Shown here in pieces: positions 24,962-34,555 of a DNA stretch of 64,000 nucleotides. Below the pieces are notes generated by a model. It saw only the letters and a list, made by a program, of their open reading frames with translations, was not told the origin of the DNA and made no database searches. The stretch comes from Mycobacterium lacus (GTDB taxonomy: Bacteria > Actinomycetota > Actinomycetes > Mycobacteriales > Mycobacteriaceae). Location: NCBI RefSeq assembly GCF_010731535.1, contig NZ_AP022581.1, positions 186,001-250,000 on the forward strand, in the 5' to 3' direction. Every line of letters begins with the position of its first letter. The stretch's first letter is position 1. The position numbers and the translations under genes are program-made.

Positions 24962-26110
24962 ATGGTGTATGCGGCGCTGCCGCCCGAGATCAACTCGGGG
25001 CGCATGTACGCAGGCCCGGGAGCGGGGTCGATGCTCGCCGCCGCGGCCGCCTGGGATGCGCTGGCCGGCGAGTTGAGCTCCACCGCGATCTCCTTCGAAT
25101 CGGTGATTTCCGGATTGACCAGCGGGGCGTGGCTCGGCGCCTCCTCGGTGGCCATGGCCGCCGCGGCCGCGCCCTACGTGACGTGGCTGCGCGCCACCGC
25201 CGCTCAGGTCGAACAGGTCGCCAGCCAGGCCAGAGCGGCGGTGGCCGGCTACGAGGCGGCGTATGCGATGACGGTGCCCCCCGCGCTGGTCGCGGCCAAC
25301 CGCGCTCAGCTGATGACGCTGATCGCCACCAACCTGCTGGGCCAAAATTTCCCGGCGATCGCGGCCACCGAGGCCCAATACGGCGAAATGTGGGCCCAGG
25401 ACGCGACCGCGATGTATGGCTATGCGGCGGCTTCGGCCGCCGCGACCAATTTGACGCCGTTCACCGAGCCGCCGCAGATCGCCAACCCCGCCGGGCTGGC
25501 CGCTCAGGCGGGCGCGCTCACGCAAGCCACCGGCAACTCCGCGGCCAACAATGTGGTGGCGACGCTGTCCCAGCTGACGTCCGCGGTGTCCCCGCTGTTG
25601 CAGGCGGCCGGCGATTCGAACCTCCCGCAATGGGTGGAGGATCTATCGACGGTGATGAGCATCCTCGGCACGCCGTTCTTCGTGTGCACATCGTCGGCCG
25701 GGTTGATGATGTCGGCGATCTCCACCATCAAGGGTTTCGCACCGGCGGCCGCGGCGGTGGCGAGCCAGGTCGCGACGGGGCTTGGCGCGGCCGCTTCGGA
25801 GGCGGCTGCGGCCATGGGTTCGGCAACCCTGAGCGGTGTGGCGTCGGCGGGCCTCGGTCAGGCGACGACGGTCGGGGCATTGTCGGTGCCGCCGGCCTGG
25901 GCCGCGTCGGCTCCGACGCTCAGCCCTTCGGCGATGGCGGCGTTGCCGGGTGCCGCGATGAGCGCCGCTCCCTCGGCCGGCCCGGCCGGCGGCGCCCCGG
26001 GCCTGTTGGGCGGATTGCCGATGTCGGCCTCGCCCGGCCGAGCCGAAGCGGCTGGCAACGGCGCCCAAGATGGGATCGCGCCGCTGCGGGTGCTGCCCCA
26101 GTTGATCTGA
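24962..26110 (+). CDS. PPE family protein, SVP subfamily
   Basis: The 382-residue protein has an N-terminal PPE domain (YAALPPEINSGRMYAGPGAGS, the WLG turn in SGAWLGASS) of about 180 residues. An alanine-rich C-terminal part follows with the SVP signature SVPPAWAASAP. PPE proteins are exported by type VII (ESX) systems, usually with a PE partner; no PE gene precedes this one. It is strong evidence for a slow-growing mycobacterium. Function is unknown. Confidence 0.95.
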   Translation: MVYAALPPEINSGRMYAGPGAGSMLAAAAAWDALAGELSSTAISFESVISGLTSGAWLGASSVAMAAAAAPYVTWLRATAAQVEQVASQARAAVAGYEAAYAMTVPPALVAANRAQLMTLIATNLLGQNFPAIAATEAQYGEMWAQDATAMYGYAAASAAATNLTPFTEPPQIANPAGLAAQAGALTQATGNSAANNVVATLSQLTSAVSPLLQAAGDSNLPQWVEDLSTVMSILGTPFFVCTSSAGLMMSAISTIKGFAPAAAAVASQVATGLGAAASEAAAAMGSATLSGVASAGLGQATTVGALSVPPAWAASAPTLSPSAMAALPGAAMSAAPSAGPAGGAPGLLGGLPMSASPGRAEAAGNGAQDGIAPLRVLPQLI

Positions 26111-26159
26111 CCGCCCGAGTCTTGGACCAGTGGGAAGTGGCAATTATCCGCATGGCTAT

Positions 26160-26211
26160 GTCCCCCGATCAGAGGAACGGCATTCGCCGGCTATTAGGGC
26201 CGATCGGAGGA
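26160..26211 (+). promoter_or_regulatory. GTCCCCCGATC...GATCGGAGGA element upstream of MFS gene 1
   Basis: TCCCCCGATC at 26161 is followed 41 bp later by GGGCCGATCGGAGGAGG. The same pair at 40-42 bp spacing precedes the MFS gene at 29419 and the small ORF at 42810. The outer words are roughly inverted. A shared promoter or operator is inferred. Confidence 0.5.
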
Positions 26212-26246
26212 GGTCTGCGCCGCGGACGGCAAATAACGTGCGCTGC

Positions 26247-27674
26247 GTGACGACAACCGTCGCGGTCAATCGCCGGGTGCTGGGCCCCGGCCCCGGCGTC
26301 GACCTCACGACCGCTTATCTGCGCCTGCGAACGCTTGCCGCCTGCCACCTGCGCGCGTCGAGCGCAGGCCCCAGCGATGGTTACGTCCGCACCCAAGCGG
26401 CGATTGCGGCACGCCCCCCCATCGTTTCCGGTCCCGCCCGCGCGACCCTGGACGGATACCCGGCCGTGATTTGGCTGCTGATGGCCGGGAACATGGTGGT
26501 GCGCGCGGCGGGATTCGCATACCCGTTCATGGCGTACCACGTGGCCGGGCGGGGACATGCGGCAGCGGCCGTTGGCACCGTGTTGGCGGTTTTCGGTGTG
26601 GGTTGGGCCGCGGGGCAGCTGGTCTGCGGGTGGCTGGTGGACCGCATCGGGGGCCGGGCGACATTGATGTCCACCATGGCGGTGGCGGCCGTGGTGCTGG
26701 CGCTGATGGCCGAGGCGCGCAGCGTGCCGGCGTTGGCCGTCGGGGCCCTGATCGTGGGCGTGGTCTACGACGCGCCGCGCCCGGTGCTGGGTGCCGCGAT
26801 CGCTGAGTTGATCCCTGACCCCCGGCGGCGAGCGAAGCTCGACGCCTTTCGCTTCGGCTGGATCCTCAGCGTCGGCCGTGCGGTCACCGGCGTGGTCGGC
26901 GGTTTGGTCGCCGGCTGGTCCGGCACTGCGGTGCTGTTTTGGGTCAACGCCGCCGCTTGCGCGCTGCTCGGGTTGGTTGCGGCCCGCTGCATCCCTGGTC
27001 AAGCGTGCCGCGCGGCCCCGGCGAAGGCGGCTGGGCCCGAACACGTCAGTTACCGGCAGGCCTTCGCGGACGGTCGCCTGGTTCTGCTGTTCGCCTCCAG
27101 CGTGGCAACAATGACTGCGGTCAGGGGCTTGTACGCCGCGGTGCCCATGCTGATGGCCGACCGCGGGCTGGGTGCCGGTGAATTCGGCTGGGCGCAGTTG
27201 GCCAACGCGCTCGCGGGCATCGCGCTCACCCCGCTGATGATGCCCTGGCTGGGCCGGCGAGTCGCGGCCCGTCGCCACGCGAGGCTTGACATCCTGGTCG
27301 TCGCGGGCGGGTGGACGACCTTGAGCATGGCGGGCGCCGCGTTCGCGCACACCACGTTGGGTTTCGCCCTGGCCACGGCAATATGTACGCCGGGGGAGAT
27401 CGCCTGGCTGGTGATCGCGGCCGGTATCGTGCACCGGATCGCCCCACCCGCCAATGGCGGGCGCTACCACGGAATCTGGTCGATGACCCTGGCAATTGCT
27501 TCGGTGATTGCGCCAATCATGGCTTCCTACAGCCTGACCCATGGTGGCGATCTCCTGGTCGCCGTCGCCACGGTGACTGTTGGCTTGATCGGTGCCGCCC
27601 TGTGTCTGCCGCTTGCGCGCGTGTTGAGTGGGTCCAGGGGGCACGCCCCGATGAATGCGGAGCCGACGAATTGA
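26247..27674 (+). CDS. MFS transporter 1 (cluster exporter candidate)
   Basis: The protein is 475 residues from GTG 26247. After a 65-residue cytoplasmic head it has about twelve hydrophobic segments. The MFS loop motif is GWLVDRIGGRATLM, and the DAPRPVLGAAIAELIPDPRRRAKLDAFRFGW region is distinctive. The protein at 29419 is a close paralogue throughout, including PANGGRYHGIW near the end. The GTG is chosen because both paralogues share the VTT-A start. Efflux is more likely than uptake, but the substrate is unknown. Its stop overlaps the glycosyltransferase start. Confidence 0.85.
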   Translation: MTTTVAVNRRVLGPGPGVDLTTAYLRLRTLAACHLRASSAGPSDGYVRTQAAIAARPPIVSGPARATLDGYPAVIWLLMAGNMVVRAAGFAYPFMAYHVAGRGHAAAAVGTVLAVFGVGWAAGQLVCGWLVDRIGGRATLMSTMAVAAVVLALMAEARSVPALAVGALIVGVVYDAPRPVLGAAIAELIPDPRRRAKLDAFRFGWILSVGRAVTGVVGGLVAGWSGTAVLFWVNAAACALLGLVAARCIPGQACRAAPAKAAGPEHVSYRQAFADGRLVLLFASSVATMTAVRGLYAAVPMLMADRGLGAGEFGWAQLANALAGIALTPLMMPWLGRRVAARRHARLDILVVAGGWTTLSMAGAAFAHTTLGFALATAICTPGEIAWLVIAAGIVHRIAPPANGGRYHGIWSMTLAIASVIAPIMASYSLTHGGDLLVAVATVTVGLIGAALCLPLARVLSGSRGHAPMNAEPTN

Positions 27675-29227
27675 CGTCCATTCCCGTTTCCACAAGCAAG
27701 GCGGTTCCATCGGTGATGAGCTCTGGCACGGACGAACGCGCGAAGGTCGACCTGGCGGACCTGCATAGGCAGCCGACGTCGCTGCAGGACCGCGCCTTTA
27801 GCGAGTCGGAAACCGAAGTCGCCCAAGCGATCATGCACGACTTCGCCCGCACCAACCCGGCGATGTCTGCCCGGCAGGGGATTCGGATGTGGCAGAAGTG
27901 TGCCGCCCAGGGTGTGGCGGCGGCATGCGTGATCACGGCGGTGGTGGCGCCCTCGGCGCTGTTGCTTGTCTTGCTGGCGCTGACGACCGCGATCGTGCTG
28001 GTGTCGTTTGTGGTCGCGATGGCGGGTCTGCGCGATGCGAAAAGCAACGGGCGTAAGCCGATCCCTGAATTGGCGGACGAGCAACTGCCCACGTACACGG
28101 TGTTGGTCCCGGCGTATCGCGAGGAGGAGGTGATCGGCGATCTGGTCCGCTGCGTGGCCAACTTGAACTACCCACCGGAGCGGCTTGAAGTGCTGTTGCT
28201 GGTAGAACGTACGGACGTCGCGACTCAGCGGGCCATCGCCGCGGCGGAGCCGCCGTCGTACATGCGAATCGTGCAGGTGCCGCCTGGGCCACCGCGCACA
28301 AAGCCGCGTTCTTGCAACGCCGGGTTGTTGGTGGCCAGGGGCGAGTTGCTGGTGATCTTCGACGCCGAGGACCGGCCGGAGCCCGATCAGCTCAGGAAGG
28401 CCGCCGCGGTGTTCGCCGCGGATTCTGGCGAGCTGGCCTGCGTGCAGGCCGTATTGCAGACCAGCAACATGCGAACAAACTTGCTCGCGCACTGCTTCGG
28501 CGTGGAGTACGCGCGACGTTTCCGATTGACGGTGCCGGGATTGGCGGCGCTCGGCGCGCCATTTCCGCTGGGCGGAACCAGCAACCACTTTCGCACCCAG
28601 GTGTTGCGGGATGTGGGTGGCTGGGACGCCTGGAACGTCTCGGAGGACGCGGATCTGGGCATGCGGCTGCACGCGTTGGGCTACCGGTCGAACGTGGTCG
28701 ACTCCGTCACGTACGGCGACGCACCGGATCGGCTGCGCGACTGGATCTCGCAGCGCACCCGTTGGCACAAGGGCTTCCTCCTAACCGCGCTCGTCCACAC
28801 CCGGGCACCGCGCGACACGATCCGCAGGTTCGGCCCCCGCGGCCTGCTGAGTCTCATCGTCTTCGTCCTCGGTATGCCGGTCCAATTCCTAGCTCAAACA
28901 CTGATTTTCGCTCTCGGTGTCGGTGACACGCTCGGTTACGGGGGTCTGATCGCAGTCGAGGTCGATCCCGGCGCCATCGCGGCGGTTCAAGTTGGCACCA
29001 CGCTGACCTGGTTGATAGCGACGTACCTGGCCCATCGCGAACGACGCTGGAGTCATCTGCGCGCGGTTGCCGCCCTTCCCGTGTACTGGCTGGCGCACTG
29101 GGCCGCGGCATGGCGTGCGCTCTACCAGCTGGTCACGGCGCCGTTCCTCTGGGAGAAGACCGCGCATCGCGCCACCACCGCCGAGTCGCCTGCCAGGCGA
29201 CTTCGCATGTCGAGGGTCGCAGGCTGA
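27671..29227 (+). CDS. Family 2 membrane glycosyltransferase
   Basis: The protein is 518 residues from TTG 27671, overlapping the MFS stop (TTGA); ATG 27716 is an alternative. Two hydrophobic segments near residues 80-120 precede a GT-A domain with TVLVPAYREEEVI, DAED (231-234), SEDADLG (324-330) and the processive-type QRTRW (361-365). Three or four membrane segments follow. It resembles BcsA-like enzymes that build or move glycans using nucleotide sugars. In this cluster it may glycosylate a cyclitol or make a surface glycan; neither is shown. Confidence 0.85.
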   Translation: MTSIPVSTSKAVPSVMSSGTDERAKVDLADLHRQPTSLQDRAFSESETEVAQAIMHDFARTNPAMSARQGIRMWQKCAAQGVAAACVITAVVAPSALLLVLLALTTAIVLVSFVVAMAGLRDAKSNGRKPIPELADEQLPTYTVLVPAYREEEVIGDLVRCVANLNYPPERLEVLLLVERTDVATQRAIAAAEPPSYMRIVQVPPGPPRTKPRSCNAGLLVARGELLVIFDAEDRPEPDQLRKAAAVFAADSGELACVQAVLQTSNMRTNLLAHCFGVEYARRFRLTVPGLAALGAPFPLGGTSNHFRTQVLRDVGGWDAWNVSEDADLGMRLHALGYRSNVVDSVTYGDAPDRLRDWISQRTRWHKGFLLTALVHTRAPRDTIRRFGPRGLLSLIVFVLGMPVQFLAQTLIFALGVGDTLGYGGLIAVEVDPGAIAAVQVGTTLTWLIATYLAHRERRWSHLRAVAALPVYWLAHWAAAWRALYQLVTAPFLWEKTAHRATTAESPARRLRMSRVAG

Positions 29228-29330
29228 CGGCGTTAACGTGCGCCCAGAGGTAGGAATTTGGCGAAATCCGCACCCGCACAGCGCCGCCGAAGCGCAACGA
29301 GCGAACCCGACGCTGAACCGGTTTGGTGGT

Positions 29331-29383
29331 GTCCCCCGATTGGGGGAGGAGGCGTTCGTCATCCTTTCGGACCGATCGGAGGA
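29331..29383 (+). promoter_or_regulatory. GTCCCCCGATT element upstream of MFS gene 2
   Basis: TCCCCCGATTGGGGGA (29332-29347) is a 16-bp palindrome with a 4-bp centre. CCGATCGGAGGAGG follows about 42 bp after the first word, as at 26160 and 42724. Confidence 0.5.
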
Positions 29384-29418
29384 GGACTGCGCCGGAATCC
29401 GTCTCTACCTTGAGATTT

Positions 29419-30813
29419 GTGACCACAGCGGCGGCCATCGCAGTCACGGATCGGGTGCTGACCAGCGATCCCGATGCGGCCTGCCCAACCGTCGATTCCG
29501 GCGGCCTCCGTCCGTCTGCCGCGGGCGATCTGGCCGAGGTCGGGACCGAGGCGCCAACGACCCGGGATAGCTATCCGACCGTGGTCTGGCTGCTGCTGGG
29601 CGGGAACCTGCTGGTGCGCTCGGCAGGTTTTGCCTATCCGTTCTTGGCCTACCACGTGGCCGGGCGGGGCCATGCCCCGGCAGCGATCGGTGTGGTCCTA
29701 GCGGCCTACGGGCTGGGATGGGCTGTGGGACAACTGCTGTGCGGATGGCTGGTGGACCGTATCGGGGCCCGGACGACGCTGGTGTCCACCATGTCCGTGG
29801 CCGCCGCGGCGCTGGTTCTGATGGCCGGGGCGCCGAGCCTGGCGGCGTTGCTGGTCGGGGCCACGATCGCCGGTCTGGTTTGCGATTCATCGCGTCCCGT
29901 GCTGGGCGCCGCGATCGCCGATTTGGTTTCCGAGCCCGCGCGACGGGCGAGAGTCGATGCCTGGCGTTACGGGTGGGTGCTGAACGTCGGTGCCGCGATC
30001 GCCGGCGGGGTAGGCGGTCTGCTCGCCGACCGGTGGGGCACCCCGGTGTTGTATTGGATCAACGGCATCGCGTGCGCGGTCTACGCGGTGGTGGCGGCTC
30101 GCTGCATACCCGCTGGGGTGCACGGCCGAGTGCGTGAATATTCAGGGGTGCCCAGCACCGGCGCAACGATGGCGAAAACCGGCTATCGGCAAGCGTTCTC
30201 GGATAAGCGGCTGGTCCTGTTGTTCGCATCTGGCCTGGCAACGCTGACGGCGTTGATGGGGTTCTTCTCCGCGTTGCCCATGCTGATGCGCGACTGCGGG
30301 CTGGGTGCCGGCGCCTGCGGCTGGGTGCAGTTGAGCAACGCCTTGGCCGCCATCGCACTCACCCCGTTGCTGACGCGATGGCTGAGCGAGCAGCTCGCTA
30401 GTGGCCCGCGGCTTGGCATCCTGGCTGGAGCGGCTGTGTGGGTGAGCCTATGCATGGGGGCCGCAGCGCTGGCGCATACGACGGTTGGCTTCGGTGCGGC
30501 TGCGGTCGCGTGTGCACCCGGCGAGATCGCCTGGTTTGTGGTGAGCGCCGGCATCGTGCATCGGATCGCTGCACCCGCCAACGGCGGGCGCTACCACGGA
30601 ATCTGGGCGATGGCGCTCGCGGCTGCCTCGGTGATCGCGCCAATCCTGGCTTCGTGCAGCCTGACACACGGCGGGCGTCCGCTGGTGGCTGCTACCACGG
30701 TGTCGGTTGGTCTGCTCGGCGCGGCGCTGTCTTCGCCACTGGCTCGTGTTCTGGCCTGTGCCAACGAGATCCCCGTGAAGAGGGAGGAGCCGACTAGTGA
30801 CTTGCATCAGTGA
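29419..30813 (+). CDS. MFS transporter 2, paralogue of the 26247 gene
   Basis: The protein is 464 residues from GTG 29419. It follows MFS 1 almost line for line: WLLLGGNLLVRSAGFAYPFLAYHVAGRGHAPAAIG, GWLVDRIGARTTL, SSRPVLGAAIADLV and IAAPANGGRYHGIWAMALAAASVIAPI. It has about twelve membrane segments. The upstream element is also duplicated, so a segment with promoter was copied. It overlaps the next gene by 17 bp, so a transporter is coupled to an E1-alpha-like protein. The substrate is unknown. Confidence 0.85.
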   Translation: MTTAAAIAVTDRVLTSDPDAACPTVDSGGLRPSAAGDLAEVGTEAPTTRDSYPTVVWLLLGGNLLVRSAGFAYPFLAYHVAGRGHAPAAIGVVLAAYGLGWAVGQLLCGWLVDRIGARTTLVSTMSVAAAALVLMAGAPSLAALLVGATIAGLVCDSSRPVLGAAIADLVSEPARRARVDAWRYGWVLNVGAAIAGGVGGLLADRWGTPVLYWINGIACAVYAVVAARCIPAGVHGRVREYSGVPSTGATMAKTGYRQAFSDKRLVLLFASGLATLTALMGFFSALPMLMRDCGLGAGACGWVQLSNALAAIALTPLLTRWLSEQLASGPRLGILAGAAVWVSLCMGAAALAHTTVGFGAAAVACAPGEIAWFVVSAGIVHRIAAPANGGRYHGIWAMALAAASVIAPILASCSLTHGGRPLVAATTVSVGLLGAALSSPLARVLACANEIPVKREEPTSDLHQ

Positions 30814-31756
30814 GAGTTCGGCGACGCTCTTGCCCGGTCAATTGGAGCTGTATCGCCGGATGTGGGTGGTGCGGCTGCTTGATATGACCTTGGAAGAATT
30901 GCGCGTCGAAGGTCTGATCGAACGGCCCCTGCAGGCAGGGTTCGGTCAGGAGGGGGTGGTTATCGGCGCCACCGCGGCACTGGGCGAAGGCGACATCGCC
31001 ACCACGACGCATCGCCCACACGCCCTGCAGGTCGGCCTTGGCAATCCGCTTGGCTCGATGATCGCCGAAATGATCGGCCGCATCGTTGATCCCGAGTATG
31101 GTTTGCCGGCCTCGCCGGGCGCCGCATCGCAGTCACCGTTGCTGGCCATCGGGTATGCCTACTCGCAATGGCTCGATGACCACGGCCGGGTGACACTGTG
31201 TGCCACCGAGGATTCCGATGTCGATGCCAGCACCTTCCACGAGGCCGCGAACATGGCTGTGCTATGGCAGCTTCCGGTGGTGATTCTCGTCGAGAACATT
31301 CGTTGTGCGTTAAGCGTCCGCCTAGGCAGACCCGACAGGGACAGTCAGCTGTATCGCAGGGCAGCGGGCTATGGGATGCCGGGGGTGTCGGTCGACGGCA
31401 ACGATGTCGAATCGGTTCGGGACTGCGTGGCCAGGGCGGTGGAACGAGCGCGCGCGGGCGGCGGCCCCACACTGGTGCAAGCGATCACGTACCGGACGAC
31501 TGATTTCTCTGGATCCGACCGTGGCGGCTACCGCGACCTGGCGGGGTCCGAGCAGTTCCTGGATCCATTGGTCTTCGCGCGACGGCGGCTGCTTGCTGCC
31601 GGGGTCACCCGCGGTCAGCTCGACGAGACGGAGCGCGTGGCGCGCGACCTGGTGGCCGACGCTTTGGCGTACGCCAAAGCGAGGCCGCATCGCGATAATG
31701 GGGGGCCCTGGGGAACAGGAAGCCAGTCGGACGGACAGACGGAGTCTCGATCCTAG
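30797..31756 (+). CDS. Degenerate E1-alpha-like protein (TPP enzyme homologue lacking its cofactor motif)
   Basis: The protein is 319 residues from GTG 30797 with AGGGAGGAG upstream. It is clearly a paralogue of the E1-alpha at 42901 (LELYRRMWVVRLLDMTLEELR, THRPHALQVGLG, RAAGYGMPGVSVDGNDVE). Three catalytic features are lost. The GDG that starts the TPP motif is EDS (138-140), the NN that ends it is NI (167-168), and 13 residues containing GGRGGHM are deleted in frame. The frame is fully open, which suggests either a recent decay or a kept non-enzymatic role. No E1-beta gene follows it. Confidence 0.85.
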   Translation: MTCISESSATLLPGQLELYRRMWVVRLLDMTLEELRVEGLIERPLQAGFGQEGVVIGATAALGEGDIATTTHRPHALQVGLGNPLGSMIAEMIGRIVDPEYGLPASPGAASQSPLLAIGYAYSQWLDDHGRVTLCATEDSDVDASTFHEAANMAVLWQLPVVILVENIRCALSVRLGRPDRDSQLYRRAAGYGMPGVSVDGNDVESVRDCVARAVERARAGGGPTLVQAITYRTTDFSGSDRGGYRDLAGSEQFLDPLVFARRRLLAAGVTRGQLDETERVARDLVADALAYAKARPHRDNGGPWGTGSQSDGQTESRS

Positions 31757-31831
31757 GGACTCGCCACGGCGATCGACGTGTTGAATGTGTCTTCAACATG
31801 TTGCTGCGGACGCTTCAGGGTCGAGGTTGAT

Positions 31832-32836
31832 ATGAAAATCGGTGTCTATACGGCGTGCCTTCCCGACATGACGTTGGTCGAGTGTCTGGACACCATCGGT
31901 GAGTTGGGCCTGGACAGCATCGAAGTGCACGCCGGTGGGTTTCTCAACGCTCCGCATCTCCCGGTTGATGGATTGTTGGCCAGCCCGCGGGCCCGTCGAG
32001 AGTATCTCGCACAGATTTCGGATAGGGACATCGCGCTTACCGCCCTGAACGTGAATTGCAACCCGCTGCACCCCGATCCCGAAGTGCGTGGCACCTACGT
32101 GCGCGACCTGTGGCGGGCGATCGACCTGGCGGGCTTGCTCGGCGTGCGAAACGTGGTAACGATGTCCGGCCTGCCCGGCGCCCATCCCGGGTGCCTGGCT
32201 CCGACGTGGATGCCCCAGCCTTGGCACAGCGCCGCCACCGATGTGTTGCGCTACCAGTGGGACGACGTAGCCGTTCCCTTCTGGAGGGATATCGAACGGC
32301 GCGCCCGCGCTGCCGACGTGCGCGTCTGCATCGAAATGCACCCCCACAATCTGGTGTACAACCCGGCCACCTTGATGCGACTGATCGAGCGCACCGACAG
32401 TGAACACATCGGCGCGGAAATGGATCCGAGCCATCTCTTCTGGCAGGGAATCGAACCGATCGAGGCGATCAACTACCTGGGCGACCGGGTCTTCAATGCC
32501 GCGGCCAAGGACACGCGGGTGAACGAAGCCAATTGCCGCTTGAACGGAATACTCGACGATCGCTACGTGACGCCGGACGCCGACGATCCCTCGGCCATCA
32601 CGCTCGGTGGCCGCTATCTTCTCAATCGGTCGCCGGCGAACCCTTCTTGGCAGTTTGTCGCGGTGGGCCGGGGTCACGATGTCGAGTACTGGACGTCGTT
32701 TGTCGGCGCTCTGCGCAAGGTCAATCCGTCGATCGCGATAAACATCGAGCACGAGGACGACGAGCTGGACGTCCTGGACGGGCTGAGGTTTGCCGCCGAC
32801 ACACTGACCAAGGCGTCCGGCGGCGTGCGCCCGTAG
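31832..32836 (+). CDS. Xylose isomerase-like TIM-barrel protein (sugar or cyclitol isomerase/epimerase)
   Basis: The protein is 334 residues from ATG 31832. It belongs to the AP-endonuclease-2/IolE-type TIM barrels: IGELGLDSIEVHAGG, ALNVNCNPLHPD, metal-ligand strands VCIEMHPHNLVYNP, IGAEMDPSHLFWQG and AAKDTRVNEAN, and a final NIEHEDDE. The Glu, Asp, His and Glu ligands are present, so it is probably active on a polyol or keto-sugar. The 75-bp gap before it holds no obvious terminator. It is convergent with the GMC gene (38 bp apart). Confidence 0.8.
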   Translation: MKIGVYTACLPDMTLVECLDTIGELGLDSIEVHAGGFLNAPHLPVDGLLASPRARREYLAQISDRDIALTALNVNCNPLHPDPEVRGTYVRDLWRAIDLAGLLGVRNVVTMSGLPGAHPGCLAPTWMPQPWHSAATDVLRYQWDDVAVPFWRDIERRARAADVRVCIEMHPHNLVYNPATLMRLIERTDSEHIGAEMDPSHLFWQGIEPIEAINYLGDRVFNAAAKDTRVNEANCRLNGILDDRYVTPDADDPSAITLGGRYLLNRSPANPSWQFVAVGRGHDVEYWTSFVGALRKVNPSIAINIEHEDDELDVLDGLRFAADTLTKASGGVRP

Positions 32837-32874
32837 TGGCGACCCGTTCCGATGAGGCGGCGGTGAGTCCCGAA

Positions 32875-34491
32875 TCAGCTTGCTGTGTAATGTTTTTCGA
32901 CCATGCGGTCCGCTGCCTTCAAGGCGATCGCCACACTGGTCAGCGTCGGATTCGACGCGGTTGAGGTCGGCAGCAGGCCATTGCCGCCAAGGTAGAGGTT
33001 CTCGAATCCCCACACCCGCGAGTTCGTGTCGACAACACTGGTGTCCGGATCCTCACCCATGCGGACCGTACCGGCGATGTGCAGCGGCAGCCCGGGAGTC
33101 GGAAAGCTCGGTTCGGACCCGCCCAGGAATCCGCCGATGGCCATCGCGGCTCGCAGCATCTCGGCCATCATCGCGTGCAGGCGCGCCGCGTCTTCGGAGC
33201 TAAAGGTGAAATCAAAAGTGGGCTGCGGCATGCCGTGCACGTCGGTGTAGCGATCGGAGAACCACACCCGGTTGTCGGGCCGCGGGTCGACCATTCCGAA
33301 CCACCGCAAATCCATGATCAGTCTGGTATCGACGTGCGGCACCAGATCCGCGTAGTGAAAGGCGTCCCGATTGATCTGGGCATGCCAGGGACGGCCTTCC
33401 GTGACCGGAATCCAGATGTTCGGCGCCGGATCCGCGCAGGGAATTGGCAGGGTGTCATCGGGGTAGAGCCGCCGATGTGCCCGCAACGCCTCGGTGAATC
33501 GTTCGTCGCCCTCGATCCGATCGACAAGATCGCGAAGCAGGACCACCTGGCAAAACACCGTGGGATGTTCGGTAAGGTATCGACCCAGCGGCTCGGGCCG
33601 TATCTCCGACGCCCACAACAGTTGTGGGGTCAGCACGGCTCCGCACGCCACGACATAGTGGTCGGCATAGATGCGCACCGTTCGCATCCCGACAAGGTCG
33701 CGCACCTCGGCGTATTCGATCCGCGAGCCGTCCGAATCCCGAACCAAGCGGTTGCACAGGTGCTCCTGGAGAATGCGGAACCGTTCCGGGTCGCCGCCCG
33801 GATCTGCCAGGTCGCCCAGGATTGTGTCGACGCCGGTCCACTTCACCATCCGGGGATTGTTGGGGATCCGGTTGACCGCGAGCGGGAGGTCCTGCACCTG
33901 GTATTCGGCCGGGAGCTCGGAGAACTCCCGTCGCAGCGCGTCGATGAGCAGCGTCTGTCTGACCGAGTGGTCGAACACGCCCTGCTGGACGCCCAGCAGT
34001 TGTTCTGCCTCGGTGTAGTACCGATCCCATTCGTCCGCCGCAATCCCGTTGTAACGCTCCATCGTGGGATGGTGACGCGGACACACACATGTCCAGTGGG
34101 TGGCCATGCCGCCCACGGCATAGCAGGCCGCGGCCGCGGGGATATTGCGGTACGGGTTCTGCTCAGGATTCTCGGCGTTGCGAGCGTTGCTGGGATTGTC
34201 GCCCAATTCGGGAAACGCCGACGGATCGACCGCGAGCTCGGCCCGGGCACTCGGCGGGATCGAGAGCACATGCAGATGACTGCGGATGACCGGTTCGAAC
34301 AGATCCGGATTGTGCTGGTAGATATAGGAGTTCTTGAGGTTTTGGCCGGGACGGGCCGAGAGCTGGGCGCCCGCGTCCACCACAACGACACTGGATCCGC
34401 CGTCTACCAGTTTGCGGGCAAACGTGGCCCCGATTGGGCCGGAGCCGACGATCAAGACATCGGCCCGGTACGACGGCGTTCCCGAATTCAT
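32875..34491 (-). CDS. GMC-family oxidoreductase, pyranose 2-oxidase-like
   Basis: The protein is 538 residues from ATG 34491, with GGGGGAC before it (GTG 34503 is possible). FAD motif VLIVGSGPIGATFARKL opens the protein. VGGMATHWTC matches the pyranose-oxidase segment that holds the covalently bound flavin, and the C-terminus has LHIAGTVRMGED and TASNPTLTSVAIALKAADRM. Such enzymes oxidise sugar or cyclitol secondary alcohols to ketones. The His of fungal GTHRMG is Val here, so the catalytic base may be another residue. It is the last gene of the cyclase operon. Confidence 0.82.
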   Translation of the reverse strand: MNSGTPSYRADVLIVGSGPIGATFARKLVDGGSSVVVVDAGAQLSARPGQNLKNSYIYQHNPDLFEPVIRSHLHVLSIPPSARAELAVDPSAFPELGDNPSNARNAENPEQNPYRNIPAAAACYAVGGMATHWTCVCPRHHPTMERYNGIAADEWDRYYTEAEQLLGVQQGVFDHSVRQTLLIDALRREFSELPAEYQVQDLPLAVNRIPNNPRMVKWTGVDTILGDLADPGGDPERFRILQEHLCNRLVRDSDGSRIEYAEVRDLVGMRTVRIYADHYVVACGAVLTPQLLWASEIRPEPLGRYLTEHPTVFCQVVLLRDLVDRIEGDERFTEALRAHRRLYPDDTLPIPCADPAPNIWIPVTEGRPWHAQINRDAFHYADLVPHVDTRLIMDLRWFGMVDPRPDNRVWFSDRYTDVHGMPQPTFDFTFSSEDAARLHAMMAEMLRAAMAIGGFLGGSEPSFPTPGLPLHIAGTVRMGEDPDTSVVDTNSRVWGFENLYLGGNGLLPTSTASNPTLTSVAIALKAADRMVEKHYTAS

Positions 34492-34555
34492 CTTGTCCCC
34501 CACCGGTTGCGAGTGCTCGAACTTATCGGGCGGGTCCCGGCAGTAGTTCCATCCG

